Below are positions 7,326-15,324 of a DNA stretch of 26,459 bases, one piece after another. Source of the stretch: Bacteroidia bacterium (GTDB lineage: Bacteria; Bacteroidota; Bacteroidia; NS11-12g; UBA9320); contig JABDQY010000195.1 of assembly GCA_013042025.1 (NCBI GenBank), forward strand, positions 1 to 26,459, given 5' to 3'. A program made the translations under genes and the position numbers. Numbering within the stretch: the stretch's first letter is position 1; every line of letters starts with the position of its first letter. A model generated the notes under the pieces. It was not told where the DNA came from. It searched no databases and saw nothing but the letters and a program-made list of their open reading frames with translations.

Positions 7326-8338
7326 GAGATACACTAGCCATTCTAATTGCAGCTTCATGTTTTCTTGGAGGATGTAAAGACGAACCTGAAACACCAACTC
7401 TAGTTTTAGAAGGGAACGATGTCCTGATTTCAAATGAAGGTAATTTCGGGTGGGGGGAAGGAAGTTTATCCTTATACAATCCAACAACAAAATCTGTTCA
7501 AAATGATGTGTTCAGAACGAAAAATGGGCAAGGAATTGGGAACGTATTTCAATCCATTTCGTATCATAATAATCAATATTTTTTTGTCGTAAACAATTCT
7601 AATAAAATTGTTCTGACCAGCGATTCATTTCAGCAAACCAATGAAATTATTGGATTAACTTCTCCTCGATATTTTTATAAAGTGGCCGATCATAAGGCTT
7701 ATGTAACTGATTTATACAGTAAATCCATCTCTGTAGTTGATATGAAATCATTAACGGTTAGCAGTGAAATAGAAATGAATGGTTGGACTGAGAAAGGTGT
7801 GATAGTGAATAACGAGTTTTGGGTTGTAAATGTTGAAAGCAAGTACATTTATATTATTGACATTGCTTCGGATGCAGTTACAGATAGCATTGAAGTTAGA
7901 TTTGCTCCTGAAAGCATTATACAAGACTCAAATGGCACTATTTGGATTCTCAGTAAAGGAGATGAAGTAAATTCAAAACAGCCTAGTTTAGCGGCTGTAA
8001 ATGCAGTAAACAAGAAGTTCATTAAGGAAATAACTTTAAATGGTCTTCCGACTAATTTGATTTATGATGAACAATTAAATCAAATGTATTTCTTAAATAG
8101 TGGTATTTATTCCATGCCTGCAGATACAGCTTCAAGACCAGAAGTTTGGCTAGAATCAAACAACAATAATAATTTTTATGGACTTGGTGTAAATCCTAGC
8201 AACAATGAAGTTTATGTATCTGATATTCATGATTTTGTTCAAAAAAGCACGATTTACAGATATTCGAGTCAAGCAAATCTGTTAGACGAATTTAAGACAG
8301 GAATAATCGCAGGAAACTTCTTTTTTCATCAGAAATAA
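7313..8338 (+). CDS. BtuG-like surface lipoprotein (DUF5074-type beta-propeller)
   Basis: Predicted outer-membrane lipoprotein that captures vitamin B12 and hands it to the BtuB-like receptor. MRLLRDTLAILIAASCFLGG is a lipoprotein signal with lipobox GGC and Cys21. The body (341 aa in total) is a run of YncE-like beta-propeller blades: LISNEGNFGWGEGSLSLYNP (39-57), then repeating patterns such as NKIVLTSDSF, KSISVVDMKS, YIYIIDIAS, PSLAAVNAVN and EVYVSDIHD. The NEGNFGxGxGSLS start is characteristic of the DUF5074 group that includes Bacteroides BtuG. Established knowledge: BtuG binds B12 extremely tightly at the Bacteroides surface. Assignment here rests on that similarity and the riboswitch operon. 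It is the last gene of the operon and overlaps the previous one by 13 bases. Confidence 0.85.
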   Translation: MRLLRDTLAILIAASCFLGGCKDEPETPTLVLEGNDVLISNEGNFGWGEGSLSLYNPTTKSVQNDVFRTKNGQGIGNVFQSISYHNNQYFFVVNNSNKIVLTSDSFQQTNEIIGLTSPRYFYKVADHKAYVTDLYSKSISVVDMKSLTVSSEIEMNGWTEKGVIVNNEFWVVNVESKYIYIIDIASDAVTDSIEVRFAPESIIQDSNGTIWILSKGDEVNSKQPSLAAVNAVNKKFIKEITLNGLPTNLIYDEQLNQMYFLNSGIYSMPADTASRPEVWLESNNNNNFYGLGVNPSNNEVYVSDIHDFVQKSTIYRYSSQANLLDEFKTGIIAGNFFFHQK

Positions 8339-8349
8339 TTTCCTCCGTT

Positions 8350-8357
8350 TATCTTCG
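8350..8357 (+). promoter_or_regulatory. -7 promoter box for the ABC exporter
   Basis: TATCTTCG, one mismatch from TAnnTTTG, followed by CAGCC and the TTG start at 8363. It indicates that the exporter is not simply the fifth gene of the B12 operon, and that its mRNA may begin at or near the start codon. Confidence 0.45.
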
Positions 8358-8362
8358 CAGCC

Positions 8363-10174
8363 TTGATTAAGTTTAAGCACATATTTGGTTTAACGAAACC
8401 GTATAAAAGTAAGGTTGCTCAATTCATCATTTTTACAATCTTTAGTGCCATATTTAATGTGTTCTCCATTTCAATGGTAATCCCTTTTCTTAAGGTGATT
8501 TTTAGAGAAAACTTGGACAATATAACTCCAGTAGCTTTGACATTTAATCCAGATGATTTATTGCGTTATATTGACTATAAACTAGGAACTTTCATTCTTG
8601 AATATGGTCCACTTAAATCACTGATTTACTTTTCTGGAGGAATCGTAATTGCATTTTTACTAAAGAATTTGTTTCTATTTCTTGCCAATTACAATATGGC
8701 ATATGTTCGAACGGCTGTTATTAGAGATATACGAGAATGGACATACAATCACATTCTTAAATTACCAATTAGCTATTTTAGTAAGATTAAGAGGGGAGAA
8801 ATAATCTCCAAACTAATAAGTGATATCCGAGAAGTTGAAATGAGCCTTGCAGGAGCTTTGGATTTGATAAAACATCCAATTGGTATTTTAATTCCGTTCA
8901 TAGCATTGTTTGTAACAAGTGCCAAACTGACCCTTTTTGTATTGGTGCTACTACCAGTTAGTGGATTTATAATCAGTAGGATAGGGTCAAAATTAAAGCA
9001 TGCAGCAGCTCAAGGACAAGAGAAGTTTGCTCATGTTGTTTCACATATTGAAGAAAGTCTACACGGCATAAAAATTATTAAAGCCTTTAACGCAACCAAA
9101 GAAAAACAAACGAAGTTTAAAGAATTAAACGATAGTCATTTCACGTTAATGCTCAAACTGTTTCGGAGAGAAATGCTTGCTTCTCCATTGAGTGAGTTTA
9201 TGGGAAGTATTGTGATTGCACTTATTTTGGTTTATAGTGGTAACTTAATATTGACGCAGGATTCAGCTCTAACAGGGTCGTTTCTAATTGCATACATTGC
9301 TATATTTTCACAAATTATTTCGCCAGCGAAAGCATTGACTGAAGCTTATTTTAGAATTAAGAAAGGCTCAGCTTCATTGGATAGAGTAAACGAAATTTTA
9401 GATACTCCAAGTGAGGTTGCAAATGAAGGAAGCAAAACGGTAGATTTTAGAAATGAGATAAAACTGAAAGACATCTGTTTTAGCTACGATGGGAAGCGTG
9501 CTATTGATGAAATCTCATTTACTATTAAGAAAGGAGAACGCGTAGCCTTGGTTGGACCTTCTGGCGGAGGAAAATCAACCTTAGTTGATCTACTTCCTCG
9601 ATTTCATGAATTAGAAAGTGGAACAATAACCATTGATGATGTAAATATTAAGGAAATGAACTTAATCAATTTACGTTCAATGTTTGGAATTGTAACACAA
9701 GAAGCCGTTTTGTTTAACGATACTATCGCCAATAATATAAAGATGGGAGATTTTTATAATACTGGTGACGACCTATTGAATGCAACAAAAGTGGCAAACG
9801 CTCATGAGTTTATACTTGAAAAAGAAGGTGGATACAATGCCAACATTGGTGAAAAAGGCGGCAATTTAAGTGGAGGTCAAAAACAACGGTTAAGTATAGC
9901 AAGAGCAATTCTTAAGAATCCTCCAATTCTTATTTTAGACGAAGCAACCTCTGCTTTAGATTCGGAAAGTGAGAAGCTTGTCCAAGATGCCTTAGAGAAT
10001 ATTATGAAGGATAGAACAAGTATTGTAATTGCACATCGTTTAAGTACTATTCAAAATGCCGATCGTATCCTAGTAATTGAAGGTGGTAAAATTGTTCAGG
10101 AAGGAACACATACAGGCTTACTGGAAAAAGGAGGATTGTACAAAAAGCTTGTTGATTTACAAACTTTTGACTAA
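8363..10174 (+). CDS. MsbA-type ABC exporter (fused permease-ATPase)
   Basis: A 603-aa half-transporter with an N-terminal six-helix exporter domain (about 18-330) and a C-terminal ATPase (about 365-600), expected to work as a homodimer in the inner membrane. Motifs: Walker A GPSGGGKST (398-406), Q-loop VTQEAVLFND, signature LSGGQ (502-506), Walker B ILILDE (522-527), D-loop SALD and switch His558. The nearest families are MsbA (lipid A core flippase) and LmrA-like lipid or drug exporters; the substrate cannot be settled from sequence, but as an essential-type single gene in Bacteroidota an MsbA role is plausible. Start: TTG at 8363, because no ATG occurs before residue 38 and the first helices would be lost. 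It begins 24 bases after the BtuG-like gene but has its own promoter box. Confidence 0.92.
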   Translation: MIKFKHIFGLTKPYKSKVAQFIIFTIFSAIFNVFSISMVIPFLKVIFRENLDNITPVALTFNPDDLLRYIDYKLGTFILEYGPLKSLIYFSGGIVIAFLLKNLFLFLANYNMAYVRTAVIRDIREWTYNHILKLPISYFSKIKRGEIISKLISDIREVEMSLAGALDLIKHPIGILIPFIALFVTSAKLTLFVLVLLPVSGFIISRIGSKLKHAAAQGQEKFAHVVSHIEESLHGIKIIKAFNATKEKQTKFKELNDSHFTLMLKLFRREMLASPLSEFMGSIVIALILVYSGNLILTQDSALTGSFLIAYIAIFSQIISPAKALTEAYFRIKKGSASLDRVNEILDTPSEVANEGSKTVDFRNEIKLKDICFSYDGKRAIDEISFTIKKGERVALVGPSGGGKSTLVDLLPRFHELESGTITIDDVNIKEMNLINLRSMFGIVTQEAVLFNDTIANNIKMGDFYNTGDDLLNATKVANAHEFILEKEGGYNANIGEKGGNLSGGQKQRLSIARAILKNPPILILDEATSALDSESEKLVQDALENIMKDRTSIVIAHRLSTIQNADRILVIEGGKIVQEGTHTGLLEKGGLYKKLVDLQTFD

Positions 10175-10266
10175 ATCTGGTCCTTCTAAAATCATATCTG
10201 AACAAGATATGAATAACTGATACTTCATATAACTATGCTTGGTTTTTATTGAACTGCAAAAAGTGC

Positions 10267-10274
10267 TAATATTG
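10267..10274 (+). promoter_or_regulatory. -7 promoter box for the aldolase gene
   Basis: TAATATTG, one mismatch from TAnnTTTG, followed by CGGCAC and 22 bases from the ATG. A TTG at 10249-10251 could serve as the -33 element, with a rather short 15-base spacer. Confidence 0.45.
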
Positions 10275-10296
10275 CGGCACATTTAAATTATAGTCC

Positions 10297-11364
10297 ATGA
10301 GTCATAATATCAAACCAGGAGTAGCAACAGGAGACGAAGTTCAAGCAATCTTCAAGTATGCAAAAGAAAAAGGTTTTGCTTTGCCAGCAGTAAACGTAAT
10401 AGGTTCAAGTTCATTAAATGCAGTAATGGAAACAGCTGCAAAACTAAATGCACCTGTAATTATTCAGTTTTCGAATGGTGGAGCAGTATTTAACGCTGGG
10501 AAAGGATTGAGTAATGACGACCAAAAAGCTGCCATATTAGGAGCAGTTGCTGGGGCTAAACATGTAAATACACTTGCAGAAGCATACGGAGCAACTGTAA
10601 TAATGCATACAGATCATTGTGCTAAGAAACTGTTACCTTGGATTGACGGATTGTTAGATGCTTCAGAGAAGCATTTTGCTGAAACTGGAAAACCGCTGTA
10701 TAGTTCGCACATGATTGATTTATCGGAAGAGCCAATTGAAGAGAATATTGAAATTTGTAAAAAGTACCTTGAGCGAATGAGCAAAATGGGAATGACATTA
10801 GAAATTGAATTGGGAATCACTGGTGGTGAAGAAGATGGAGTGGATAATACAGATGTAGATAGTTCTAAACTTTATACGCAGCCTGATGAAGTAGCTTATG
10901 CCTATGAAGAACTAATGAAAGTGAGCCATCGTTTCACTATTGCTGCGGCATTTGGGAATGTGCATGGTGTTTACAAGCCAGGAAACGTTAAATTGACGCC
11001 TGTTATTCTTAAAAACTCTCAAGACTTTGTACAAGAGAAATTTGGTACGGATAGTAATCCAGTTGATTTCGTATTTCATGGTGGAAGTGGATCAACAGTT
11101 GAAGAGATAAGAGAAGGGATTTCTTATGGAGTTATTAAAATGAATATTGATACCGACATGCAATTCGCATTTAATGCTGGTATTCGAGATTATATGACAG
11201 ACAAAATTGAGTATCTAAGAACTCAAATTGGTAATCCAGAAGGAGCGGATATACCGAATAAAAAATACTACGACCCAAGAGTTTGGGTAAGAAAAGGGGA
11301 AGAGTCTTTCGTAGCTCGATTAGAGCAAGCATTTGCTGATTTGAACAACGTTAATACGTTGTAA
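10297..11364 (+). CDS. fbaA: Class II fructose-bisphosphate aldolase
   Basis: Zinc-dependent glycolytic and gluconeogenic aldolase that splits fructose 1,6-bisphosphate into dihydroxyacetone phosphate and glyceraldehyde 3-phosphate; cytosolic dimer. At 355 aa it has the class IIA length. Seen directly: the zinc and catalytic motif MHTDHCAKK (the family's HxDH), EIELGITGGEEDGVDN with the conserved Glu residues, NVHGVYKPGNVKL with a zinc His, VFHGGSGST with a zinc His and phosphate loop, and KMNIDTDMQFA. All active-site motifs are intact. It is a single-gene unit with its own promoter box, and it converges on the DUF2007 gene with only 5 bases between the stop codons. Confidence 0.97.
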   Translation: MSHNIKPGVATGDEVQAIFKYAKEKGFALPAVNVIGSSSLNAVMETAAKLNAPVIIQFSNGGAVFNAGKGLSNDDQKAAILGAVAGAKHVNTLAEAYGATVIMHTDHCAKKLLPWIDGLLDASEKHFAETGKPLYSSHMIDLSEEPIEENIEICKKYLERMSKMGMTLEIELGITGGEEDGVDNTDVDSSKLYTQPDEVAYAYEELMKVSHRFTIAAAFGNVHGVYKPGNVKLTPVILKNSQDFVQEKFGTDSNPVDFVFHGGSGSTVEEIREGISYGVIKMNIDTDMQFAFNAGIRDYMTDKIEYLRTQIGNPEGADIPNKKYYDPRVWVRKGEESFVARLEQAFADLNNVNTL

Positions 11365-11369
11365 ACAAA

Positions 11370-11600
11370 TTAGTTATTCTTGCTAAATTCTGAAAGAATA
11401 GGTTCTGCTTTCTTAAGATCTGATTCTAAAATATAGTATTCAATAGAAAAAGGTCCTCCTCCAAAACCTGCAACTGCACCAGACTGAAATTCATTTTTTA
11501 CAATTCCAGTTATTCCAATTTCTTGTAATTTTCCTTTTAGTAGTTCTACGGTTACTTCTGTGCCGGTAAAAACCTTTACTAGGTTGCTTTGATCTGTCAT
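11370..11600 (-). CDS. DUF2007-family small protein
   Basis: A 76-residue soluble protein. The layout VKVFTGTEVTVELLKGKLQEIGI - VKNEF - YYILESDLKKAEPILSEF matches DUF2007 (putative signal-transducing protein), a small ferredoxin-like alpha/beta fold whose role is not established. The Gly-rich middle GAVAGFGGGP fits the loop region of that family. Start at ATG 11600 is supported by a TACATTTG box 10 bases upstream. It is monocistronic and its end abuts the aldolase gene. Confidence 0.75.
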   Translation of the reverse strand: MTDQSNLVKVFTGTEVTVELLKGKLQEIGITGIVKNEFQSGAVAGFGGGPFSIEYYILESDLKKAEPILSEFSKNN

Positions 11601-11610
11601 ATGCTTCTTT

Positions 11611-11618
11611 CAAATGTA
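11611..11618 (-). promoter_or_regulatory. -7 promoter box for the DUF2007 gene
   Basis: Minus-strand TACATTTG, exact TAnnTTTG match, ending 10 bases before the ATG at 11600. Confidence 0.5.
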
Positions 11619-11992
11619 ATGAATGATTTTGTCTGACTCCTTCAGAGAATGAAGATGCTTACTTCTTTTTCGCTTTTTGGGTCCTTATTCAATAATGAAA
11701 AAAGGATATAAAGAATTGTTTTAACTTTCCTTTTTGTCTTAACACAAAAAGAAAGAAAAAAGTCAATTGAGATCCGGTGGGCGGGTAAAATTCTATCGGG
11801 GGCGGATTATGTGGTGATAACGGATGATTTGTTCTTGGCGTAGAGGACGAAAGCTTGTGTGACAAAAGAACAAAGCAGGGCTATTATAGAATTTGATTTT
11901 TGTAATACTTTTTTAAAAAAGTATGAAGGAGAAATATTTTAACGTCCACTATTACTTTAACCTTTAGAAAAATAAAACAACACGAACTTTTG
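11619..11992. repeat. Gene-free stretch with nested inverted repeats
   Basis: No coding region with family resemblance is visible here. It holds four structures. (1) A hairpin, 11725-11737 with 11744-11755, 12 bp with one bulged C around loop CTTAAC. (2) An outer inverted repeat AAATTCTAT (11788-11796) / ATAGAATTT (11886-11894). (3) Nested inside it, TTTGTTCTT (11828-11836) / AAGAACAAA (11866-11874). (4) A loop-free 20-base perfect palindrome at 11905-11924 centred on TTTTTTAAAAAA. The part at 11771-11880 is clearly more G-rich than its surroundings. The arrangement resembles the interspersed intergenic repeats of some Bacteroidota genomes (a TTTTTGTCTTxACACAAAAA-type hairpin followed by a richer block), but whether it recurs cannot be seen from one window. 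Confidence 0.4.
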
Positions 11993-12000
11993 TAACTTTA
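11993..12000 (+). promoter_or_regulatory. Candidate -7 box for the alpha/beta hydrolase gene
   Basis: TAACTTTA, one mismatch from TAnnTTTG, 26 bases before the GTG start, with GCG directly after. Confidence 0.4.
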
Positions 12001-12026
12001 GCGAAGAAAAGCCGTATTTAAAATAA

Positions 12027-12734
12027 GTGTTTCGATATTTTATTTTAACAATACTCACTTTGTGGTGTTTGAACCTAAAAGCAAAACATACGCTATATCT
12101 TTTTCCGGGTCAAGGTTCTGATTCTGCAATTTTCTCAAAAATGGTTTTTCCAGATTCATTTAACGTGAAGCATATTGAATTACCTACACCAAAAGAAGGG
12201 GAAATGTTACCAGAGTATTCACGTCGATTTATAAGTCAAATTAATACTTCAGAGCAATTTAGTTTGATTGGGATTTCTTTAGGAGGAATGGTATGTTCAG
12301 AATTAGCTGATATATTAAATCCAGAAAAGGTAATACTAATTAGCAGTGCAAAATGTGCAGCTGAGCTTCCGAAACGATATTTGTTTCAGCAAAAAGTAAG
12401 ATTAAATCGACGGATACCTGCAAGGTGGTATAGGAGTGGAGCAATGTTTCTTCAACCTATTGTAGAACCCGATAGAAACAATGAGAAAGAAACTTTTAAA
12501 ATGATGCTAGGAAGCAAAGAGCCTGTTTATCTAAAGCGTACAGCAGATATGATAATCAATTGGCAAAAAGAAAAATATAACTCAAACATTTATCACATAC
12601 ATGGTGACAATGATCATACAATTCCTATACGAAATGTAGTTGCAGATATAGTTCTACCAAATGGCTCTCATATGATGGCATTAACTAGAGGTGAAGAAAT
12701 AGGTGGGATGATTAATCAAATTTTATTTGAATAG
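12027..12734 (+). CDS. Alpha/beta-hydrolase family protein
   Basis: A 235-aa protein with a hydrophobic N-terminus (residues 2-18, ending LNLKAK), so probably exported or membrane-tethered. The fold signals are HTLYLFPGQGSDS (strand and oxyanion loop), nucleophile elbow GISLGG with Ser84, HGDNDHTIP with Asp196, and GSHMM with His215, a complete Ser-Asp-His triad. It looks like a small esterase or lipase-type hydrolase; the substrate is unknown. The start is a GTG at 12027, chosen because it directly precedes the hydrophobic segment and no closer ATG preserves it. It is flanked by a repeat-rich gap upstream and converges on the FAD oxidase gene. Confidence 0.75.
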   Translation: MFRYFILTILTLWCLNLKAKHTLYLFPGQGSDSAIFSKMVFPDSFNVKHIELPTPKEGEMLPEYSRRFISQINTSEQFSLIGISLGGMVCSELADILNPEKVILISSAKCAAELPKRYLFQQKVRLNRRIPARWYRSGAMFLQPIVEPDRNNEKETFKMMLGSKEPVYLKRTADMIINWQKEKYNSNIYHIHGDNDHTIPIRNVVADIVLPNGSHMMALTRGEEIGGMINQILFE

Positions 12735-12791
12735 TATTAGTCGGAATCACTTTATCAACCTGGTTAATTTTCATATCCTTGCATTAATATC

Positions 12792-15308
12792 TCAATAATC
12801 AAATACATGCTCTACTTCAATGGACTTGTTTTTAGCATATCTTACAAATGGTAATAATTCGTTTACCTGAAGTAGGCAAACATATCTTGTGGTATTACTA
12901 TCAGTAACTACATCCGATTCATAAAGCAATTCCATGTTTTTGAAATCGAGTTGTTGATTCTTGTTGAGGAGAACTGAGACAACAATCTCATCATTACCTC
13001 CAATTTCTTGAATTTCAATATCTTGATCACAAAGTTTTATTATGGTTTTAGTGAATGCTCCCCAACGAGTAATCCCTAATAGTTTTTTATTCTCTTGCTC
13101 TTTAATAACCTGCAGATCTTTGTTTGGAGTAATTGTGTCTTCAGAAGAAACCACCATATAGATATCTGTAACCGGTTCTTCATAACTGGCTTTTGCTGCC
13201 CATTCAATTAATTGAGCGTAGGCTGCTTTGAATGTAAATTCCAAGGTGAAAAACATTGTGCGTTCCCATTTTCGTAACCAACTTGCATTATTTGAATTTG
13301 AAGCTTTCCATGTTTTTTTAATCCATGGCATAAATTCAAACTCATACCAAGCGGTGTGGTAGATGAAATCGCTATAGGCTCTTTGAGCTTCAACTATTGT
13401 TTCTTCTTTTTCTGAAATGGATTCGTTTGAAAACCACTCAAATAATCTTCCAATGGTATTTTCATAAATCATTTTTACAGCATATTCCATAGTAACACTT
13501 ACACCTATTACTCCCAGCATAGTATTATACTCTTCATTGTTTGGATAAGCTTTGGAAACAAGCATCTTAGATCGATCGTAGAGCTTCCAATACTCATCAA
13601 TTGAACGATAATAAGGAAAGTCAGATGGATCTTTTCCGTCTTCCAAAAATCCAGCGTACTCTTCAGGGTTAAAGACCAAATACCATTCAGGCACGGTGAG
13701 CACAGTTTGTTCTTCTTCTCTCAAATATCCTTTGATTTCTTCGGCATCTTTTTCTATAGATGTTTGAAGGTAAGGGTTATATCTATCAAGGAGTTCATTG
13801 TTGAATCGATGCAATGAATCAATTCTGTTTTTTACTTCAAAATACTTATCCGCATTTGAGAAAGCCTGATTAAACTGCTCTTTTGTTGCATGGGGTTGAT
13901 ACGGCAAATACCACTTTCCATTTTCACTTAAGATTGCATCAGTCATTTCAATCGTCCATTGTTTTACAATTGATTTAGATTTGGCATCTGTACCTTGCTT
14001 ATAATAAATAACAAAAGCAAAAACTTCTTCATCTGCCCATGATAAATAGGACTCTTTATCGGGATAAGCATGCCTCAACGATACATTCAATACATTCACA
14101 TCATATTTATCATAGATGCTTCTCATTTTTGGGACAAAAGATTCTAGTTTATTAACCGGTATGAAATATTCTTGAAGTACATATGTGCTTTCTTTTCTAG
14201 ATTTTGGTTCAAGTTCAGCTACATCATAACTAGCTTCTTTGTTTCTCCATACTATTTTCTTTTTACGGTAAATTGCAGGATCTATAAATTTTCGACGAAC
14301 CCATTTCCCGAAATTACTCCATGAAACCATTTCAACTAAATTGGATTCTAACCTATAGTTTAGGCCTTCTGGAGTTACCCTTGTTGTGTCAGTTAGTTCT
14401 TTGTCAGACACTATCCACGAAACGTTATTCACTATATCATAATTTGGTGGATAGAGGTCGCCATTTTGAAAGATTACATCAGTATCGTTTCTAATATGGT
14501 TGCTGAAAAATTGGTTGTAATAGGAAACATTTACCAGCTGGGTTTGTCGTTCTACTTTAACATTGTCAACCAATTGCAAAGTGGCCTCTACAATAACACC
14601 AATACCACCATACCCTCCAATTGCAGCTTTAAAGACATCTTCATTTTCTGTCCTGCTAGCAGTAATAAGTTCACCGGAAGCAGTAACAATTTTCAGTTGC
14701 AATACAGAAGATATAATGGGTCCATGGCCGATATATCTTCCATGACAATTTACAGAAATAGAACCACCGACAGTAAAATTAGCGTAGGTCTGCATGATTT
14801 TGATAGAAAGGTTTTCCTTATCAATTACTTTTTGTAAATCACGCCATACAATTCCTGGTTGAACAGTTACTTGTTTCTTTTTACGATCGAGGTTTAATAC
14901 TTTGTTGAATTGTCGCATGTCTAAATGTAGACTGTTTTGAAAGCCTATTTGACCACCCATGCTAAACCTTCCTCCTCCAATGGAGATTGGCCCATTGCTA
15001 GATTTGATTGCTTCAATGATTTCTTCATTCGAATTGGGTTGAACCTCGGAAGCAACTTGTATAGAATTTAATTGAGTAACATCATTAACTCTTTTATTAC
15101 GCAGTGTCTTATTGAAGTTATTATCACCAGACACCTTAATTAGAATAATAACCAATACTATATAGCCTATGAAAGTGTAGAAAGGGATAGAGTAGCGTTT
15201 TTTATTATGTATAAAACGAATACACTTTCTAAGCATTCTATAAACAAAAGTGAGAACCTTCAGTATAATTCTAAGTATAAACTTGAAGACGGTTTTTATT
15301 TTTTTCAT
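12792..15308 (-). CDS. Membrane-anchored FAD-linked oxidase fused to a conserved C-terminal domain
   Basis: An 838-aa protein in three parts. Residues 1-60 are basic and end in one membrane helix (about 41-60). Residues 80-250 are a PCMH-type FAD-binding domain: SIGGGRFSMGGQ (109-120), VTVQPGIVWRDLQ, FTVGGSISVNCHGR (178-191), GYGGIGVIVEATLQL. Residues 250-520 fit the C-terminal substrate domain of aldonolactone-oxidase-like enzymes. Many relatives have GARHSMGGQ; here the His that can carry covalent FAD is Phe, so FAD is probably non-covalent. Residues 530-838 hold a separate mostly helical domain starting LTVPEWYLVFNPEEYAGF, which I recognise as a conserved hypothetical family that also occurs alone. 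The reaction is unknown; DHCR24-like or lactone oxidase chemistry are possibilities. It lies 16 bases downstream of the methyltransferase-like gene, as second gene of the operon. Confidence 0.8.
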   Translation of the reverse strand: MKKIKTVFKFILRIILKVLTFVYRMLRKCIRFIHNKKRYSIPFYTFIGYIVLVIILIKVSGDNNFNKTLRNKRVNDVTQLNSIQVASEVQPNSNEEIIEAIKSSNGPISIGGGRFSMGGQIGFQNSLHLDMRQFNKVLNLDRKKKQVTVQPGIVWRDLQKVIDKENLSIKIMQTYANFTVGGSISVNCHGRYIGHGPIISSVLQLKIVTASGELITASRTENEDVFKAAIGGYGGIGVIVEATLQLVDNVKVERQTQLVNVSYYNQFFSNHIRNDTDVIFQNGDLYPPNYDIVNNVSWIVSDKELTDTTRVTPEGLNYRLESNLVEMVSWSNFGKWVRRKFIDPAIYRKKKIVWRNKEASYDVAELEPKSRKESTYVLQEYFIPVNKLESFVPKMRSIYDKYDVNVLNVSLRHAYPDKESYLSWADEEVFAFVIYYKQGTDAKSKSIVKQWTIEMTDAILSENGKWYLPYQPHATKEQFNQAFSNADKYFEVKNRIDSLHRFNNELLDRYNPYLQTSIEKDAEEIKGYLREEEQTVLTVPEWYLVFNPEEYAGFLEDGKDPSDFPYYRSIDEYWKLYDRSKMLVSKAYPNNEEYNTMLGVIGVSVTMEYAVKMIYENTIGRLFEWFSNESISEKEETIVEAQRAYSDFIYHTAWYEFEFMPWIKKTWKASNSNNASWLRKWERTMFFTLEFTFKAAYAQLIEWAAKASYEEPVTDIYMVVSSEDTITPNKDLQVIKEQENKKLLGITRWGAFTKTIIKLCDQDIEIQEIGGNDEIVVSVLLNKNQQLDFKNMELLYESDVVTDSNTTRYVCLLQVNELLPFVRYAKNKSIEVEHVFDY

Positions 15309-15324
15309 TAGTGGGGAGAGGAAG

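Noticed and set aside
8339..10174. ABC exporter as the inner-membrane B12 transporter of the upstream operon
   Set aside because: It is a fused exporter of the MsbA type, not a BtuC/BtuD importer, and has its own promoter box before its start.
10191..10211. CATATC / GATATG hairpin after the ABC exporter gene
   Set aside because: A 6-bp AT-rich stem without a following U-run; too weak to call a terminator.
11345..11362. ACAACG / CGTTGT hairpin over the aldolase stop codon as a terminator
   Set aside because: Only 6 bp with no U-rich tail on either strand.
14466..14837. Plus-strand open frame of 123 codons within the FAD oxidase gene
   Set aside because: It is antisense to the conserved FAD-binding region, and its translation has no recognisable domain or signal.
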